A stretch of 64,000 bases of DNA from Dicaeum eximium (Eukaryota > Chordata > Aves > Passeriformes > Dicaeidae): positions 633,450 through 697,449 of the forward strand of contig VWZP01009168.1 in NCBI GenBank assembly GCA_013396995.1. Direction: 5' to 3'. The position numbers were made by a program, and so were the translations under genes. Positions 23,560 through 37,900 of the stretch are shown piece by piece (positions within the stretch are counted from its first letter, which is position 1; every line of letters starts with the position of its first letter). The notes beneath the pieces are model-generated. The model was not told the DNA's origin, did no database searches, and was given only the letters and a program-made list of their open reading frames with translations.

Positions 23560-25851
23560 GTATGCACAAAGTTTAGTTTTATTTTTTAAATTAACATTAT
23601 AAATAAACTAATGGAATTATACTGTGCTCATAATTCCTATTTAAAAAAAAAAAAGTGAATTCATGTCTTCATTCATATGAAACCACTTAAGGGAAAGGCA
23701 AAATCCAGTTTGTAAATGTCCAGTTTGGGTTGTTAGCTGAAGAGAATCCTGAAGGAAAAGAAAGTACTGTTTAGCTTCAGATTCTAATTCATGCAGAAAT
23801 GTTCCTTCTCAGATGTTCCTTTTGAATTAAAAAGGCTAAATTGCAGCTTTGACTGCAATTATCGGTACATCTTGGCTACTACATCAATGAAGGCTGTCAT
23901 GGGTGAGAGACCACTATCTAAGAATTGGAAAATCTGTTGTGAATAAATCCTACACAAAATCATGTAAAAGAAATGCAGAGGGAAAATATTCGTCCTAGTG
24001 AAAAAATATAATTTTCGAGGTGCTGTTTCCCTGTCTTCTAGCAAATTAGAGAGGTCAAACTGCTGGCAGCTTGTAAAACAGAAACAGCCCATGGCCTCAC
24101 ATAAAAATGCAGCAAGTTATTGCTTATATCCCACCTTTGCATTTAAACCAGGAACTAACTGCTGTTTGTATTTTTAAAAATAGAAGTCTGTTTACTTTAA
24201 TTAAGCAATCTTGTGAGCTGCAAATATTTTTGACCCTCCCACACCTCTCCCATATTTTTTTTTCTTTTGTCTTGGGTAGAAGTAATGAATCTCATGGATT
24301 GTATCTGGACTGTCAGTGGGATATAATATAATTTACTTTACTGACTGATTCCCTTCCAGACGTCTACATGGTTTGAAAACTGGATTATGGTGTTTAAGAT
24401 ACAAACTGTCTGCTCTTACTTGTCACAGAAAAATACTTGTCAGTTAAGCCACAAACTCATATAAATAAGACTTCGATCTTAGAGCAACATATTTTTTAAC
24501 AGACCTTTTAAAGTATGAGTTCAAAAGCTCAGTTTTGCAGAAGTTCTGACTTACATAAGCTTTATATGCTTAATAGGAGAAAGTATTTTTAATGGATTTT
24601 TTAAAGACAAATAGGAAAAGGGAAATGGGAGATGTGTCACTTCATTACTGAAAGAACAACTCTAATGTAAGTGAGAAGAAATAAGAAATGAGTAAATGCA
24701 TGAGGAATTAGTTGAGTACAGATTTTAGTATAGATGACATTGTTCCTGGTATTTAGTCAAAGTAGAGTTGACTTAACATGTACTACATTAAAGCTGTGAC
24801 TTTTAAATAATGTAAAATATTGTCATACCTTATCTAGGCATTTCTCCAAGTGTTTTGTAAAAAAAAGACAAATAGTATAGTTAAGCGATTACATGTCTTT
24901 ATCACTCCTCTCTCTTCTTATTTTTAAATACTAACTTCTACTTGGTTAGAACTGATCAATACTTTCACAGTGCATTAAATATGCTCTGTGGTGGTAAATT
25001 TTTACCACCCTCAAGGAAGCAACAAACCCACCAGTTCATTGACCGTACCAACATTTTAACAAAATACTTATTTCAGAGTGTTTCTGCTATTGCATTTATT
25101 CCATGTCTCCATGACACTCATTCCTGTGTGGCAGAAAGATGCCTGTGATTAAAAAAACAAGAAAATTAGCCAAACATTAATATTGCTTCATTCTGTGAAA
25201 TATTTCTTGTCATTCACATTGAATATTCTGGCATGTTCTTACTAACCTAAAAAATACATGATTCAGTCTCACTTAGGAAATTTATAGTGTTTCTTAAATG
25301 ATCTAAAACAGCAGGAACACATCCATGTGTTAATCTAAATAACCCAGCCATGGAGTCAGGAAGACTTGGATCAGCACTGTTGTCTGAATTCAGGTCCCTT
25401 GACCTGCTGTCGTTCCTCTGGTTCCGTAGCTCTGCCACCTTCCAACCATTGGAGTTGATATTTCCCATATGAAGAGACGTCCTCAACAGCAGCCGATTGC
25501 ACCCACCCAGCAGAAGGGTTTCAGCTGGGCAGTGGAATGCTCAGTGTTTGGTCCCTGTGGAAATCCTTGAGCTTGAGGCTCTTAGGGTGTTGCATGGGCT
25601 TTTTCTGGCAGCTCGGAGAATCTCTAAGTGACGCCTCTTGGTGCTCCAGAACCAGGGAGGGAAGTTAAAATGGTTAATTTGATTAAAACAGAGACAATAT
25701 GAAAAGAAAGTGAGGGAAGGCATCTGCTGTATGAAGAATGAGACGGTGCTAAAGCAAAGACCATATATTAAGTTGCTGGACCAAAATAAATTGTTTTCAG
25801 GAGAACATACTTCCCTCCATAACATGAAGGAACAGCCCTTGGCTTAAGCCT

Positions 25852-25854
<3 letters not shown>
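23560..25854. other. Non-coding, AT-rich sequence
   Basis: Nothing recognised. Contains an A run near 23642-23654 and short ORFs without similarity. Confidence 0.5.

Positions 25855-25884
<30 letters not shown>
25855..25884. repeat. 30-base T homopolymer
   Basis: Thirty consecutive T. It follows a perfect 10-base palindrome, ggcttaagcc (25840-25849). Read on the minus strand it is an A tail, but no processed transcript or SINE is recognisable upstream of it on that strand. ORFs containing a poly-lysine run are artefacts of this tract. Confidence 0.95.
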
Positions 25885-26159
25885 CTGTAAGCGATTATTT
25901 GTGAAAGCTGGAGAGGGGTGAGGCATGGATTGATGGGGCAAGGACCATGCTTTTCTGGATGAGGGGTGTAAAACCAATGGGAAGACAATGGCATGGTATC
26001 AGGGCCTTGCTGGCCAGGTGGTACAGAGAGCATCGAAAGAGGAAAAAATACGTGTCATCTTAACACATCTTCAGACTGACATTTCCAAAGTTATGAATGC
26101 AGGCTTTTGTGACTCTAAATGTTGTTTAATGCAGTTTTTGTGTGTAATTTTATTTGTTT
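25885..26159. other. Non-coding sequence
   Basis: Short stretch between the T tract and a GC-richer block; nothing recognised. Confidence 0.45.
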
Positions 26160-26540
26160 GTGTTGTGGTAGCACTCAAAGAGCCCAGTCACAGACATGGT
26201 GGCTTTATGCAGATGGGAAGAGAGACCCTGTTCCACAAGGTTTGTACCCTGAGCCCTGGCATGGACCAAATGTTATGTGCAAAAGTAGTTTCTTTTTGAG
26301 AGGGTGGGCGAGCTCCTACCCACCCTTTTTGAGAGGGAGGGTGGCTCAAACCCAGCAAAATCGGATGAGTTAGCAGGGGTTTGTCCCCAAGAACAAGCTG
26401 AACTTCAACCCTTGGAGCTGTGCCAGTAAATTCTAACGGGCTTCTCCTTATTTGCTGTTACAGACCTGTGCTGGCTTCGAAGGACTGGAGCCCAAACTGT
26501 TCTGCATCCCAGTTTGCTAGTGCAGAAGAGCTTTTTCATT
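26160..26540. other. GC-richer block of unknown nature with direct and inverted repeats
   Basis: Contains a directly repeated ctttttgagaggg (26292-26304 and 26325-26337) and a hairpin gggtggg...cccaccc (26302-26308 with 26319-26325). Two overlapping + ORFs (103 and 84 codons) cross it in different frames and neither looks like a known protein. It could be an old LTR or other unlisted repeat; I cannot name it. Confidence 0.3.
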
Positions 26541-29500
26541 TTTAGGATAGGATCTTGTTAAAATTAAGAAATCCATGCCTGTTGTTAGTGGCAGTGCTGT
26601 TTCCTGTCATAGATCACAAATACCGGGAATGCACATTCAAGTGCACCAAATTAAGGAAATAATTTACTGTGTAGAAGTTACAGCAATGTTCAGCACCAAA
26701 GAGCTCTTCAGTGCAACGTATGAATTTTATTTATCCAGCTTTTTTAGATTTAGCTGCAGAACTGTCCTGCTGCATCTGAAGAATCTGCTCAGGAAATTTT
26801 GAAAAGCGTTCAAGGAAAACTATATAGCTTACTTCCTTAAACTGTAAATATTGCTGACAGATGCTGCATCCGGAGAAAGGACCAATTCCTGGTTTTAAGC
26901 AGGCGTATTTCTAGAAGCTAAATGTCTAACTATTCCTATACAAATTAAGATTACTCTTGACTTTTTTTAAAATTGTTTAGGGTGAATTGAAGAAAAGAAT
27001 TGAATTAAATATTTCCTTTTTAAAAAACAAGAAAAAAATTAAACAAGATTGTTGAAAAAAAAAGTTGAAAAAAAAAATTTGTGTTTTTTATTAAGAAACA
27101 CCCCCTAGAAAAATGGACTGGGAAAGCCAATGGCTGCAGTGGTTCTACAACATATTTTCTCCCCATCTTCCCACTAAGAAATAAGGCAGACTTGAAACAT
27201 TTTCCTTACTCTGTGGTATTTCCAATGGCATCTCACTTCTTTACCCGTCTGCTATGGTATTTTTTCTGAATAATATTTTTGGAGTTAAGATAAAGGTTTG
27301 ATGCTTCCAACATGCATTCTCATATTGTTTTGTGTGAGCTGTATAAATTTTTGCACTGTGCAGAGTGTATAATTTATTTAAATACAGATTGTAGACTAAA
27401 ACATTTTCTTGTTCAGTACATTATGGTTAGCAGGATCAAACATCTCTTTCTCGGGGTTCGTTTGGCTTAGGCTGTATCTTTTACTATATCAATTTTTTTT
27501 TGTAATGTACAAGATTGTGATTTATAAATGCAGTTCGTCCTTTAAACTCCTATTAATGGATGAGTGCAAACCATACTGTGTTAAACTTACTTTTTGTGTG
27601 CCTTAGCCCTGAAGATGACCTTCAAGAAAAACATCTATTTAAATATTATTCTTCATGTAAGTGCAAAAGGCACTTAAATTCAGAACAGGTAGACATTAGT
27701 AAGCTGGATGGAGAACATATTTAAAAAGAAAATGAAATTATTCCTTTAAATAAATGCAATCAAATATTTATTAGTACTCTTGCCATTATTTGCATCTCTC
27801 AGATAATTTTTTTTCCTTTAAAGTCTGTGCATAATATTGCAAACCGCTTTTGGGTGGCAGGTGCAGTTAACCACATCACAGTATTCCAGTTCTATATTTA
27901 CAGCGGGAGTTTTCCTAGTTAAAATTATACTTTGCAAACTGTTTAAATTTTAAACTAATATTTTCCTTCTAATGAGCAGTTGGGAAACTTTTCCATCACA
28001 AAGCATAATATCCAATGAAAAATACCTCTGTAACACAATGTCTCTGAAGCAAAGCAATTGGCAAGTGTCCCTGCTGCACCCCCACGCAAAGAAATTGCTA
28101 ATACTACAGGCAGTTCTGTAAAAACACAGTGTGATGTGTACACCAGCTTATTCTTAGTTATTAAGAAAAAGTTCTGTAATTTATTTTAATTTATGCAGAA
28201 CATAATTTTTGGTTGAAAATATTAGATAGTTAAAAAAAAAAAACAAAAAATAAGCTAACCTCCATAGTTCAACACTAAAAAAATAAAATAAACCATGTAA
28301 GGCTCTCTTGATATAAAAGATCTTTAAGTCAGGCTAAATAACAGAAAAAAGCCACTTGGTGATTGCATTTTAAATTGATTTAAACCAAGAGTACAAAATT
28401 GCTGTGGTGCCTTCTCAAAGTAAGGGTTGTGGCCTGTCCCCGTGGCTGTAGCCAGGAGCCTTCACAGGCTCATGATCCCAGTTTTGCTGTTGTTTCCTCC
28501 CGAGCCTTCATTTACAAGCCTGGGAATTCTTACTTGTGTCACATAGCACTGGGGAATTCAGTACAAGAGCATTTCTACCCATTTTCAGGTTTTTTGGGGC
28601 TGAAAAAAATTATCCTGGGTCTGCTTTAATCACAGTATCCTACTGACAGAAACATGCAGCATATCAGATCTAATAAACTGGAAAGAAAAATTTTACCAAG
28701 TCAAGCAAAAATATATCTAACAGAGTATTTAATGTGTAGTTTTCATCCAGTGTGTTATGGCCTGTTGGACAAATTTTTATTTCATGGATTGGCTGGGTTT
28801 GTCTTATCTCCAGCTTGTTTTTATATAATGTACATGACAAAATCATGTAAATATCTACATTTATGTCTGTGATTCACTGAGCGTTATTAGGAAATACAGG
28901 AAATGTCAAGGCAGGAAAAACTACAGAACTATATGGAAGTGTTTTTTAATAAAAATATAATAAGTAAATATGAATAGATACAAGTTTTACATATAAATAT
29001 ATAAAAGTAAATATATGCCCATGCTGCCTCCAGACTGTGTGGTTAATAAGGCTTGTAGTAAGTTACCTCTCTACCAAAAGAAATTCATCCCAAACTGAGT
29101 TGTATATATCCCAGAACAAGTTGTATATAGTTTTAGCTTGTTTTTAGCTGCAAGGGAAAGAAAAGATAAAATATCTTTTCTCTCCATCCTTTATCCTTTA
29201 TAAAAAATTTACACTTAAAAAAATTGATGTGAACTCATGGGTTACTGATTTATAATTAATTTTTTTTTTAAGCCTGCTAAATGGGAAGGTTCAGGTTTCT
29301 AGTGTTAAGCCACTGATAGAAACAGTCTATTGCTGTGGACCATATTTGATCAAAAGGAATTATTACCTATTTCTACTTTTAGTTGCATTTATGTCAGAAT
29401 AAAATAGTTCACAAATACCACTTGAAAAAGATATTTTTCTTAGTGAGCTCACTTGAATTTACACAGGCCAGGGCTGAAATATCAGCTCCAGTGACTTTAA

Positions 29501-31597
29501 ACTCCCATCAAATTCCTTGGGATCTAGAATTCTTTCAAGAAGTGTACTTCAGGCGAAAAAATATTGACATTTCCTTCAGGTTTCCAGACTTTTGATGTTC
29601 ATTGAAAAAAATTGTAATCACATTTGCTAACATGTCTACTGTTACCTTAAACTAGATGATACTTTGTCATTATGTGCTGTGTTTCTTGAAAGAAACCCAT
29701 GTAAAAATATGATATTTTTGGAAAACTTTAGCTTTTAATAGAAATATGTACATAAAGCTTCAAATATGCAAAAGTAGAATTGTGAAGAGTTGGATTATTT
29801 TGAAATGACCTGTGAAAATAGGGGGAGGGAAAGAATAATTTGTACATCTCATTTGCTGATCGCCATTAAAATAATTTTGTCCAAAGGTAATGTGCCTTAG
29901 AGTATTTGAAATGAAACACACTAATGGAAGAGGATATCTAAGGTGAAAGATGTTTGTGTAATGCTAAACATAACCAAAGAAGCTGTGGTTTCAGCAAAGG
30001 TACCATGCTCTATTTTATCAAGTGCCAGAAGTTGCATAATGAAAGTCTTTCATTAAAAAAAAAAAATATAAGTAAAGAAAACACAAAAATGCCACCCAGC
30101 TGGTAGAGATCTTCCTAATTTTTACCTGATTGTATTTCTGAAGAAATATGGCAGGGCCCTCGTAAATTTTCAACATGAACTGCATTTTTGTTGCCAATTT
30201 CCATATCCTTTTAAAAGTGCTGAAGCGTGCATTTGCTATTTATGTTTGCAGTAGACTGAGTACACTTTTACTATTTGTGGTTTCAGAAATTGGAAACAAC
30301 CAAACAGTGGTGCTATGGTCTAAAAAAATAAATTTTAAACAGCTGTGGGACAGTATTTTTAGAATGGTAGGAGTCCTTCTGAAGACAGACTGGTAACTGT
30401 GTCTCTGCACACAGGAAGGCTGCAGAGGGGGTGGCAAAATCCAAATTGTGTTGACTTCACACCTTTGGCTTCGTTGTCTGGGATAATCAGATTCTGGGAC
30501 AAATGGAATTATTTTTAGGCATAACCTCATCATTGTATTTGCATACCACCCCTATGGATATTTGAGTAATTTTAAACAGTTCTTGTATCAAATTGTGTAT
30601 ATCTAGCTAACTATTCCTTTTAAATGTTACACAAGATAGATAATTAACTGTAATCTTATCTGCAGAGATAATAAAAGGTTGTAGAAGACAGAAAACCAGT
30701 GTTATAATTCTTGTTAATATTGGCATGCCGGTTCTATTTGTTCCCTAAATGTATCCTGTATAGTGAATTATTTATCCAGCTATAGCAATGTTTAATACTT
30801 CTGGTAATTTGATTAAAATAGATACATTTAATTTCTTTGCCACTTGAATGGTGAATGTGGTCCTGCCACAGATAATACCATGCTACTCTTTGGATATAGT
30901 GCTCTGAAAACAACCAGTCATTCCTGTTTTTCTTAGTTTACCAAAAAACCTCCACCTTTTAATATTTTTGTATTGCAACATTTCAGAAATAGCAGAAGTT
31001 TTGTTTTTACTCAACCCAAGTAATTAATTAAATTACATAATTAGTTTAGATTATAAACGTGGAAGGTATCCAAAATGATCACACGGTTTAACCTTCCGTA
31101 TAAGTGTGTCCTTGTAATGGGGCAGCTCCTTTGTGGAGGCTGATGAATTTGGTAACTTAAATCATAATGTGTACCATGGTTTACTAATTTAATTAATTGC
31201 TACTTTTGATTTTAGCTGCAGCCAGTTGTTGCTCCTAGAGCTTTTGATCTAGGCTTTCATTGATGTTAAGTGTAATTAATACACATTTAAAATCAAAGGA
31301 ATCCTGACTTACAACAGGTTTTTTAAGTTCAGTTCTTCCTAGACTCAAATTACAACTATATAACCATTTCAAATGTTGCAAAATCATTTTCCAATGAACA
31401 GAAGAAATACAGTTATGCTTCCAATCTCAGTGATGACATAGAGTTCTGTTCCTGTCATTGTGCTATGCTGGCTGCTGGGAGCACTTTTTGCCCTCATCTT
31501 GCAGCCTTAGGGGTTATTTACATTTTTGTTTGTAGACCTGAGTTGTGTGAAGTTGTTGACTTTTGGATCCAGCCTTCCTGCTTTCATTTCAGGTGAA
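26541..31597. other. Non-coding, AT-rich sequence
   Basis: Five kilobases with only short homopolymers (26998-27080, 28232-28250, 30053-30066). No exon, RNA gene or repeat family recognised. Confidence 0.5.
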
Positions 31598-31736
31598 CAT
31601 TACAGGATGGTTTGCGTTGAAAGGGACCTTAGAGATCTTTTTGTCCAATCCTCTGCCTTGGGCAGGGACTTCTTCCACTGGACCAGGTTGCTCCAAGGCC
31701 CCATCCAGCCTGGCCTTGGACAATCCCAGGGGTGGG
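31598..31736 (-). repeat. CR1 LINE 3' tail, minus strand
   Basis: Reads cattacaggatggtttgcgttgaaagggaccttagagatc...gtccaatcctctgccttgggcagggac...tggaccaggttgctccaaggccccatccagcctggccttgga, the reverse complement of the CR1 end in the correct order. Short ORFs over it are shadows. Confidence 0.92.
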
Positions 31737-34700
31737 ATATTTGCATTTCAGTGCAAGTTCTACATGAGTAATTTATCTGAACATATGATCTATTTGTTGT
31801 ATTTTGGGATCCACCAGTAAATGTAGTCGTTTTTACAGCATAATTATATTTAAATATACAAATAGGGAGTAGTGATTGTCTTGGAATGGCCACGTGCATG
31901 ATTACACTCAGCCAAGAGTAAAAATAAAGGATAGGACAGTTACTTTCTGAGGTTTTTATTACCTTACTGTAATAAAATACAAAATACTGTAATTAAAAAA
32001 AAAAAAGGAAAAAGCCTTTTCTTTTAAATGTGCAGGTCAATTTAATATTAGTTTCAAATTCAGACTATGAATGGCACTTCATGTCAGGTCCAGGAAATAC
32101 TCTGCATGTTCAATGAATATTTGCTGTCTGTACAAGATGAAAGGATCAGTGAATTTTTTTATTTTTCTCTTTAAGAAGTAGAGGAAGATACTCCCTCGTC
32201 TGAGTTACAGCCTTTGATAAAGTTACTTTTCTGAAAAGTTTCCCTGAGTACGTTGGTGGAGGTAACAATGCTATGTTCAAAAGTATTTTAGCTAGAAAGG
32301 GATGAACTGTGAGTAGGGTTAGGTAGTGTCACCTTCCCATCATAGTTTTATTACCCACATCACCCCTAAGCACTGATAGAATAGTGTTTCTTTCTACATG
32401 GCCTTCAGACAGTGCATGGTTTCTTTGCATCTTCTGGCTATCAAAGAATTCTGCTGTCAAAAATAATATTTTAGACATAAACTTGACAGTTTTGTGTTGA
32501 ATTTGCTTTTTCAATGAACCTTCTGATTCAGGTGCATTAAACCCTTATTGTTGTCCCAAAATTATTAAAATTTAAAAAGCCCTCATTTTTTTAAAGTATG
32601 TTATCTATCACAAGATAATCTATGTATGTATGTAATATCTATGCAAATACATGTAAAAATGCTGCTGAGATGTTAATAATTTTAAATCAAAGGTGTTGTA
32701 ACAGTACATTAGAAATAAAACACAAGGAATACTTTAATTAAAAGAGAATATCAGTTATGCACAAATAGAAATTAAATAATGAAGAGACTCCATAAAACCT
32801 TCTTGATGGTAGTTAATGTCAGTAGTGGTTTTCCATAAAAATGAAAACCATGTCTGGTATCGAGCAGGTATTTGGTGTACCAGCCTTAGAGCTGGTTTTG
32901 ACAAAATGTTTTTGCTGCTTTTTCAGGAAGTTGTGTTAATGCAATTTTCATGACCTTTCAGATGGTCAAATATAAAAATACAGTTTTTGTGGAGATTAAT
33001 TTCAGAACAGCTGTGTTTTGGCTGCTCTTTGAATTATGTTAATTTGTGCTCAGACTTGAATGCCAAAATCCAGACATTCTTGAATTCTGTGGACCGACAA
33101 CTGAAGTTGGATCTTGAGTTAGAAACCTCTTTTAAAAATGGCAATGCTCTTCCTGTGTGAAAAGGAATAGCTGTTAATTGATACTTTAAGGAAATAACTC
33201 TCACTGTATTTTTCAATAAATTGGTGTATGCCCTAGTTCAGAAGAAAAATTAAAAATTAAATATACTTAAATATAGCAAAACAAATTTTTCTGTTGATAT
33301 GGCACTCCAGTTGTGTTACCTTCTATTTAACAAGGTTTAAGTCATCTTACACTCTGTGAAAATCTGATTGTTTTATCATGTCATTGCTTCAAAAGAAAGA
33401 TTTACACTAACTCAGCAGAAACTCTAGTACTGTTTACATAATATATTCCCTACTCCTAATTATAATTGCCAATTAGTTGCATAGCTCATACTTAGATTTC
33501 TGTCAGAGAAAAATGGTGTCTTAATAGGATGTGTATATTTTAGATTAATGTGTGAATATCAGTTATTATTCAAGGTAATGCTCACGACAAATGGATTTTA
33601 TCCCATAATTACAGATAAATCAGAACTGCAGCAGTTTGCCAGATGTGTGATCCTGACAGTGACCCTTTACTTGGATTAGGTGTTAAAATTTGACTCCCTG
33701 TGTTTGCCAGTGAGGTGTTCTGATCCTGTAACTCAGCTCATCTGCTTTGGTCTGTGTCTGCCTTCAGTTTGGGCACAAAGCTGACCCCTGCTTCTCTCTT
33801 TGTAAAGATAAGAATTGTTGCAGCGACTGAAAATTGATTATTCCATAATGTGTTATATTCACATGGTTCTCAATATTGAAGCAAATCTTATCCCACATCC
33901 TGGTTTCTGTCCTAAGACAGAAATTGCTTCTTTTTAAGGAATTTAATTGTAAAAAATGTAATTGCTTCTTTTTTAGGGAATCTAAACTTTGGATCTAGCA
34001 AGTCATGGTGATCTCAGAGGGGACCTTATTTGTGCATATGTTCTCTGGTATGACTTTTGTCCTATTCAAATGGGTAGGTTTAGAAATTTAGGTTTATTCT
34101 TGGCACTATCTGATGAATACTAATCTGTAGGGGAGTTAACCACAGTTTTTAAGGGTTTTTTAAGGACCCTATATTGGTCCCTATTCATTAAATACAAAGC
34201 ATTCTATGAAGTCAATAAACTTATCTCTAAATTCTGAAAGATATTTAAGAATCACTTTAATCTTGCATCTTAGAAAGGGTCTCAGCTTTAAGGACCTCAG
34301 TTAGACCCACCATCGTTTCTTCTGGAAGGAGTGCTGTTTTCTTTGGTCCAGAGGACTTCCTCTTTAAATTTCTGAGCTTTGACCAGTTAAAATGTCTTTG
34401 TGTGGTCTGATGCCTGAGGGTTTGGAGAAAAAAAAAATAATAAAAAAAAAACTTTGCCCTTTTTTTTTTTTTCATAGAAATAGCAACTACAGACATCCCT
34501 TTTCCATTCCCATCTTTTTACTTACTTGTAATTTTTATCCAGATACCTGGTCATAAATAGAAGTTTTGGGATCATTTTTCATAGCAAGCAATTCTTCTTG
34601 GCTTAAATGAGTACTTGGTATGATAACAGCAAAAATGAGAGAAACCTTTAAAGCACAGCAGTGTTTCTCTAGTTATATCAGAGCTTTGTTTTAATGTTTG

Positions 34701-34865
34701 AAACCAAATTGTACTTTGATTTCTGATTAGATTACGTGAGATAGGGTTCAGTTCTAAAAGGCAGATGAACCAACCTCCCTGCCCAGCTCTCCCTCCCCCA
34801 AATACCTCACTGGTGAGCACCCCTGAGCACAGCTTGTGGTTTGGTACTGGAGTGCAGGAGCAGAA
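31737..34865. other. Non-coding, AT-rich sequence
   Basis: Holds an imperfect 38-base-period duplication (aattgcttctttttaaggaat at 33922-33942, repeated at 33960-33981) and an A-rich then T-rich tract (34427-34451, 34460-34472). No exon recognised. Confidence 0.5.
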
Positions 34866-34975
34866 ATCACAGAATCATTTAGCTTGGAAAAGACCTTTAA
34901 ATCCCCCCAAAACCCAGCACTGCCAACTTTGTCACTGATGTCCCCAAGTGTCTTTTCCTGACCCTGCATCCAACT
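34866..34975 (-). repeat. CR1 LINE 3' tail, minus strand, degraded
   Basis: atcacagaatcatttagcttggaaaagacctttaaa...cccagcactgccaactttgtcactgatgtccccaagtg matches the CR1 subfamily whose tail reads ttggaaaagacc...attaacccagcactgccaag. Mutated and 5'-truncated. Confidence 0.85.
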
Positions 34976-37900
34976 TTCCATGCTGATCAGGCTGCAGCCC
35001 TATTGGAGTGGTAATTGATACTCTGAGGTCATTAGGTAGTGAGAAACGACAAGATGGTATTTTCAGCATTGCTGGTGGTTGTTGTAATTTTGACTAAGTC
35101 TTTCAGCTGCACTTGTCACAGTTTGCTTGTATCTCTAAAGTAACTTTATATGTATATGAAAAGCACTACTTAAAAATTAGACGGCATGTGACAGTCGTGC
35201 TTTATAACTTACAGAAAACATCAAAGTGTGATTAAGGGACATAATTATTTACTTTTATTACTGAGCGTTGAAATTCTCTTTCATGCAGGGTGGTTGTAAC
35301 TAAGGTTTTCCATTCTGGCATGATGTGCTAGGGGGTAGAGATTATGCAGGTACACTGTCTTACTAGTGGCAGCTAAGATCATTGACATATTTTAACCATA
35401 TTTTAATTGTGCTAAGGAGACAGGGTAGCATTTGGAAAGGTGCAAATATTGGGTCTTGTTCTGGATCCCTGGGAAGATTTCTATGGCAACAACTACTGCT
35501 GGGGTCTAGAGCTGATAAAATGGGAATTTCTATCATCTGCTTTGTACCAGTGATGGGTTTAACCAGAACATTACTGAGGGTGAAAAATAAAAAGAATGGT
35601 TATGTAGCAGGAATGTGAAAGGAGTCTTAAGAATTTTTTGTGATTTTATACTGAATTTGGGGTTTTTTTGTGTCCCCTAATAACCTTACTAATTAGTCAT
35701 GTGGCCCGTTTCCAAAACTGATGGAAATAAATTAGGTGACTTGAGTGATCATTGAATACTTAGAGAGGTTGATTTAGGTGAAGCTGATTTGTATGGAGAA
35801 GTGATTTATCACAGAAATACAGCTGATTAAAAATGAGAAGCTTTTAAGTGTTTAGGTTCTTCTTCAGGCCTTCTCTGGGTGAGGATACGTGATGAGTGAT
35901 GCAGATTATGGGCTGAGGATAAAGATCTCCTTGAAGAACTGTTCTGAGTTTATCAGTCTGAGATGAGGCATGTGAGCAAGACACTTTTATCCTTCTTTTC
36001 TCCCTTTCCCCCTTTAAAATTTTTGATGCTGTAATATTTTTCATTCCTTCAGGTTGCAGCTATTTTTACAGATCTGCATCTACAAGATGAACTTCTAACA
36101 AATCAAGCGTTACCATAAACAATTATGAAAAATTGCTTGAAATCTACGTCTCTGAACTTCTAAATCTCACAGGTTCTTTAGGGCAGCTCTCAGAGCTGAG
36201 GCTCCTGTGCTGCTCTGGCTGTGGTTTTGTGCCTGGAACAGCTCACCAGCACTTTCTTTATGACCCTCCGCTAAGACCCTGGCTTTGCTTCCTACCCTGC
36301 CACCGTTCCAATTTTGCTGCTTTCCCTGCTCAGGAGGAGTTCTGCTTTCGCAGCAGTGATTGGCTCCAGATACAGAAATGGGTCTGAGATGGCTGATGTG
36401 TGAGAGCTTCAACAGGATCATTTGTTATCACCCTTGTAGCAATCAGAATCAATAAGGATGGTTGTGCACAAGCTTGGAAATTTTGTGTTTTGATGCATAT
36501 GGGCATTTGATCAGGATAAGTACTCTCAAACAGTATTTTGTATTTTTATGTTTTTTTTTTTTTTATGATTATACCTCTACTGGAAATTACTTAATTAATA
36601 GTTACAGTATCTGTGAGATTTTATGAAAATGCCCTGTAAAACTTGACTCCTTGGAGGTCTTGCTTCTGAAATAGTCCAGGGAAGAACTTGCTTCACTGCA
36701 CAGAAATCAGCAGCCTTAGTAACTGTCACTTTAAAACACATTAAAGAGGAAGAAAAGGGAGATTAGCTCTAAGATGTGTGCAGATAACACTTCTGGCTGT
36801 GTATGGACTTTGCTGCTCAGGTGAAGTTTAATACAAAAGCATTGTCAGTTTTAAATTTGGAATGGTCACCCATTGCTGGGGATACACAGAGTCATTTTCA
36901 GGCAACCAATGCACCACCAAGAGTACAATCAACACATCTCTCTAAGTATGGGTTTGCTTTGGGTAATGACATGGTTCTTAATGAAAGTTTACTTAGAGAA
37001 GAATGTGTCACTTGAAAGAAAATATTGAAATACACTTAAAATGCATTTAAATTTAAATACACTGTAAGATAAAAATGAGCAGAGAGGATGGATCTAAAAC
37101 TATAGCAGTGGAAATATTATTTGAGAAGGGATAATTCTTGAAGCTGGGGGTAGACACTGTTTTTGAGGAACACCAAAATCACCTCTGTAATAAATCACAT
37201 CTGTGATATCAGTCCCAAACTTCATTGCTCACCGTGATTTATTTATTACGATTTATTTTTATTTCCCCTGTTTGCAAATAAAGTACATTGATTATTGATT
37301 GGTTTTTAGAACCTTAATGTCTCTCCGTGTTCTTTAAAATAGTGTCTTCATCAGAAAAGGAAATTAAATCTGACTTTTAGTCAACCTTTTACTGCATTTT
37401 GTATGTGAACTTTTCCACCAAGGGTGCTCAAGTCTTGGAGATGGTACGGAACCTCCCCCTTTGATTTGTAAATCTATGATATTTATTAAGTACCAGTAGG
37501 AGTTTGCAATTAAGGAGCTTATAAGATGCAACTGTAGGGGTAGAGTGAATAGCCTTTTGTCAGTGCTGGTGCCTCTCATGGGCAGCAGTGCAATGTGAAC
37601 AGTTCTACTGCCAGTGATCAGCTGAGCTGTTAAGAGGGGTCTGATGAGTTCTTCGGTTCTTGTGAGCAATTGTGCATCACAAACTTTTTTGCTGAAAATA
37701 TGAGTGTGGAAAAGGCCACTAAAATCTTGTTGGTCTTGCATGGTGTATGTTTGGCAAAAGAAAAATGTTTTGGAAAATTGATGTTACTAGTAATTTATTC
37801 TGTTTTCCTTATTTTTACATGATTGTTGAAAAATAATTCCGTTTAATTTTACAGTACTTATACTATTGCTCACCTAAGGTAATAAGTGATTACCTTATTC

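Noticed and set aside
25768..26033. ORFs with a poly-lysine run
   Set aside because: Artefacts of the 30-base T tract read on the minus strand.
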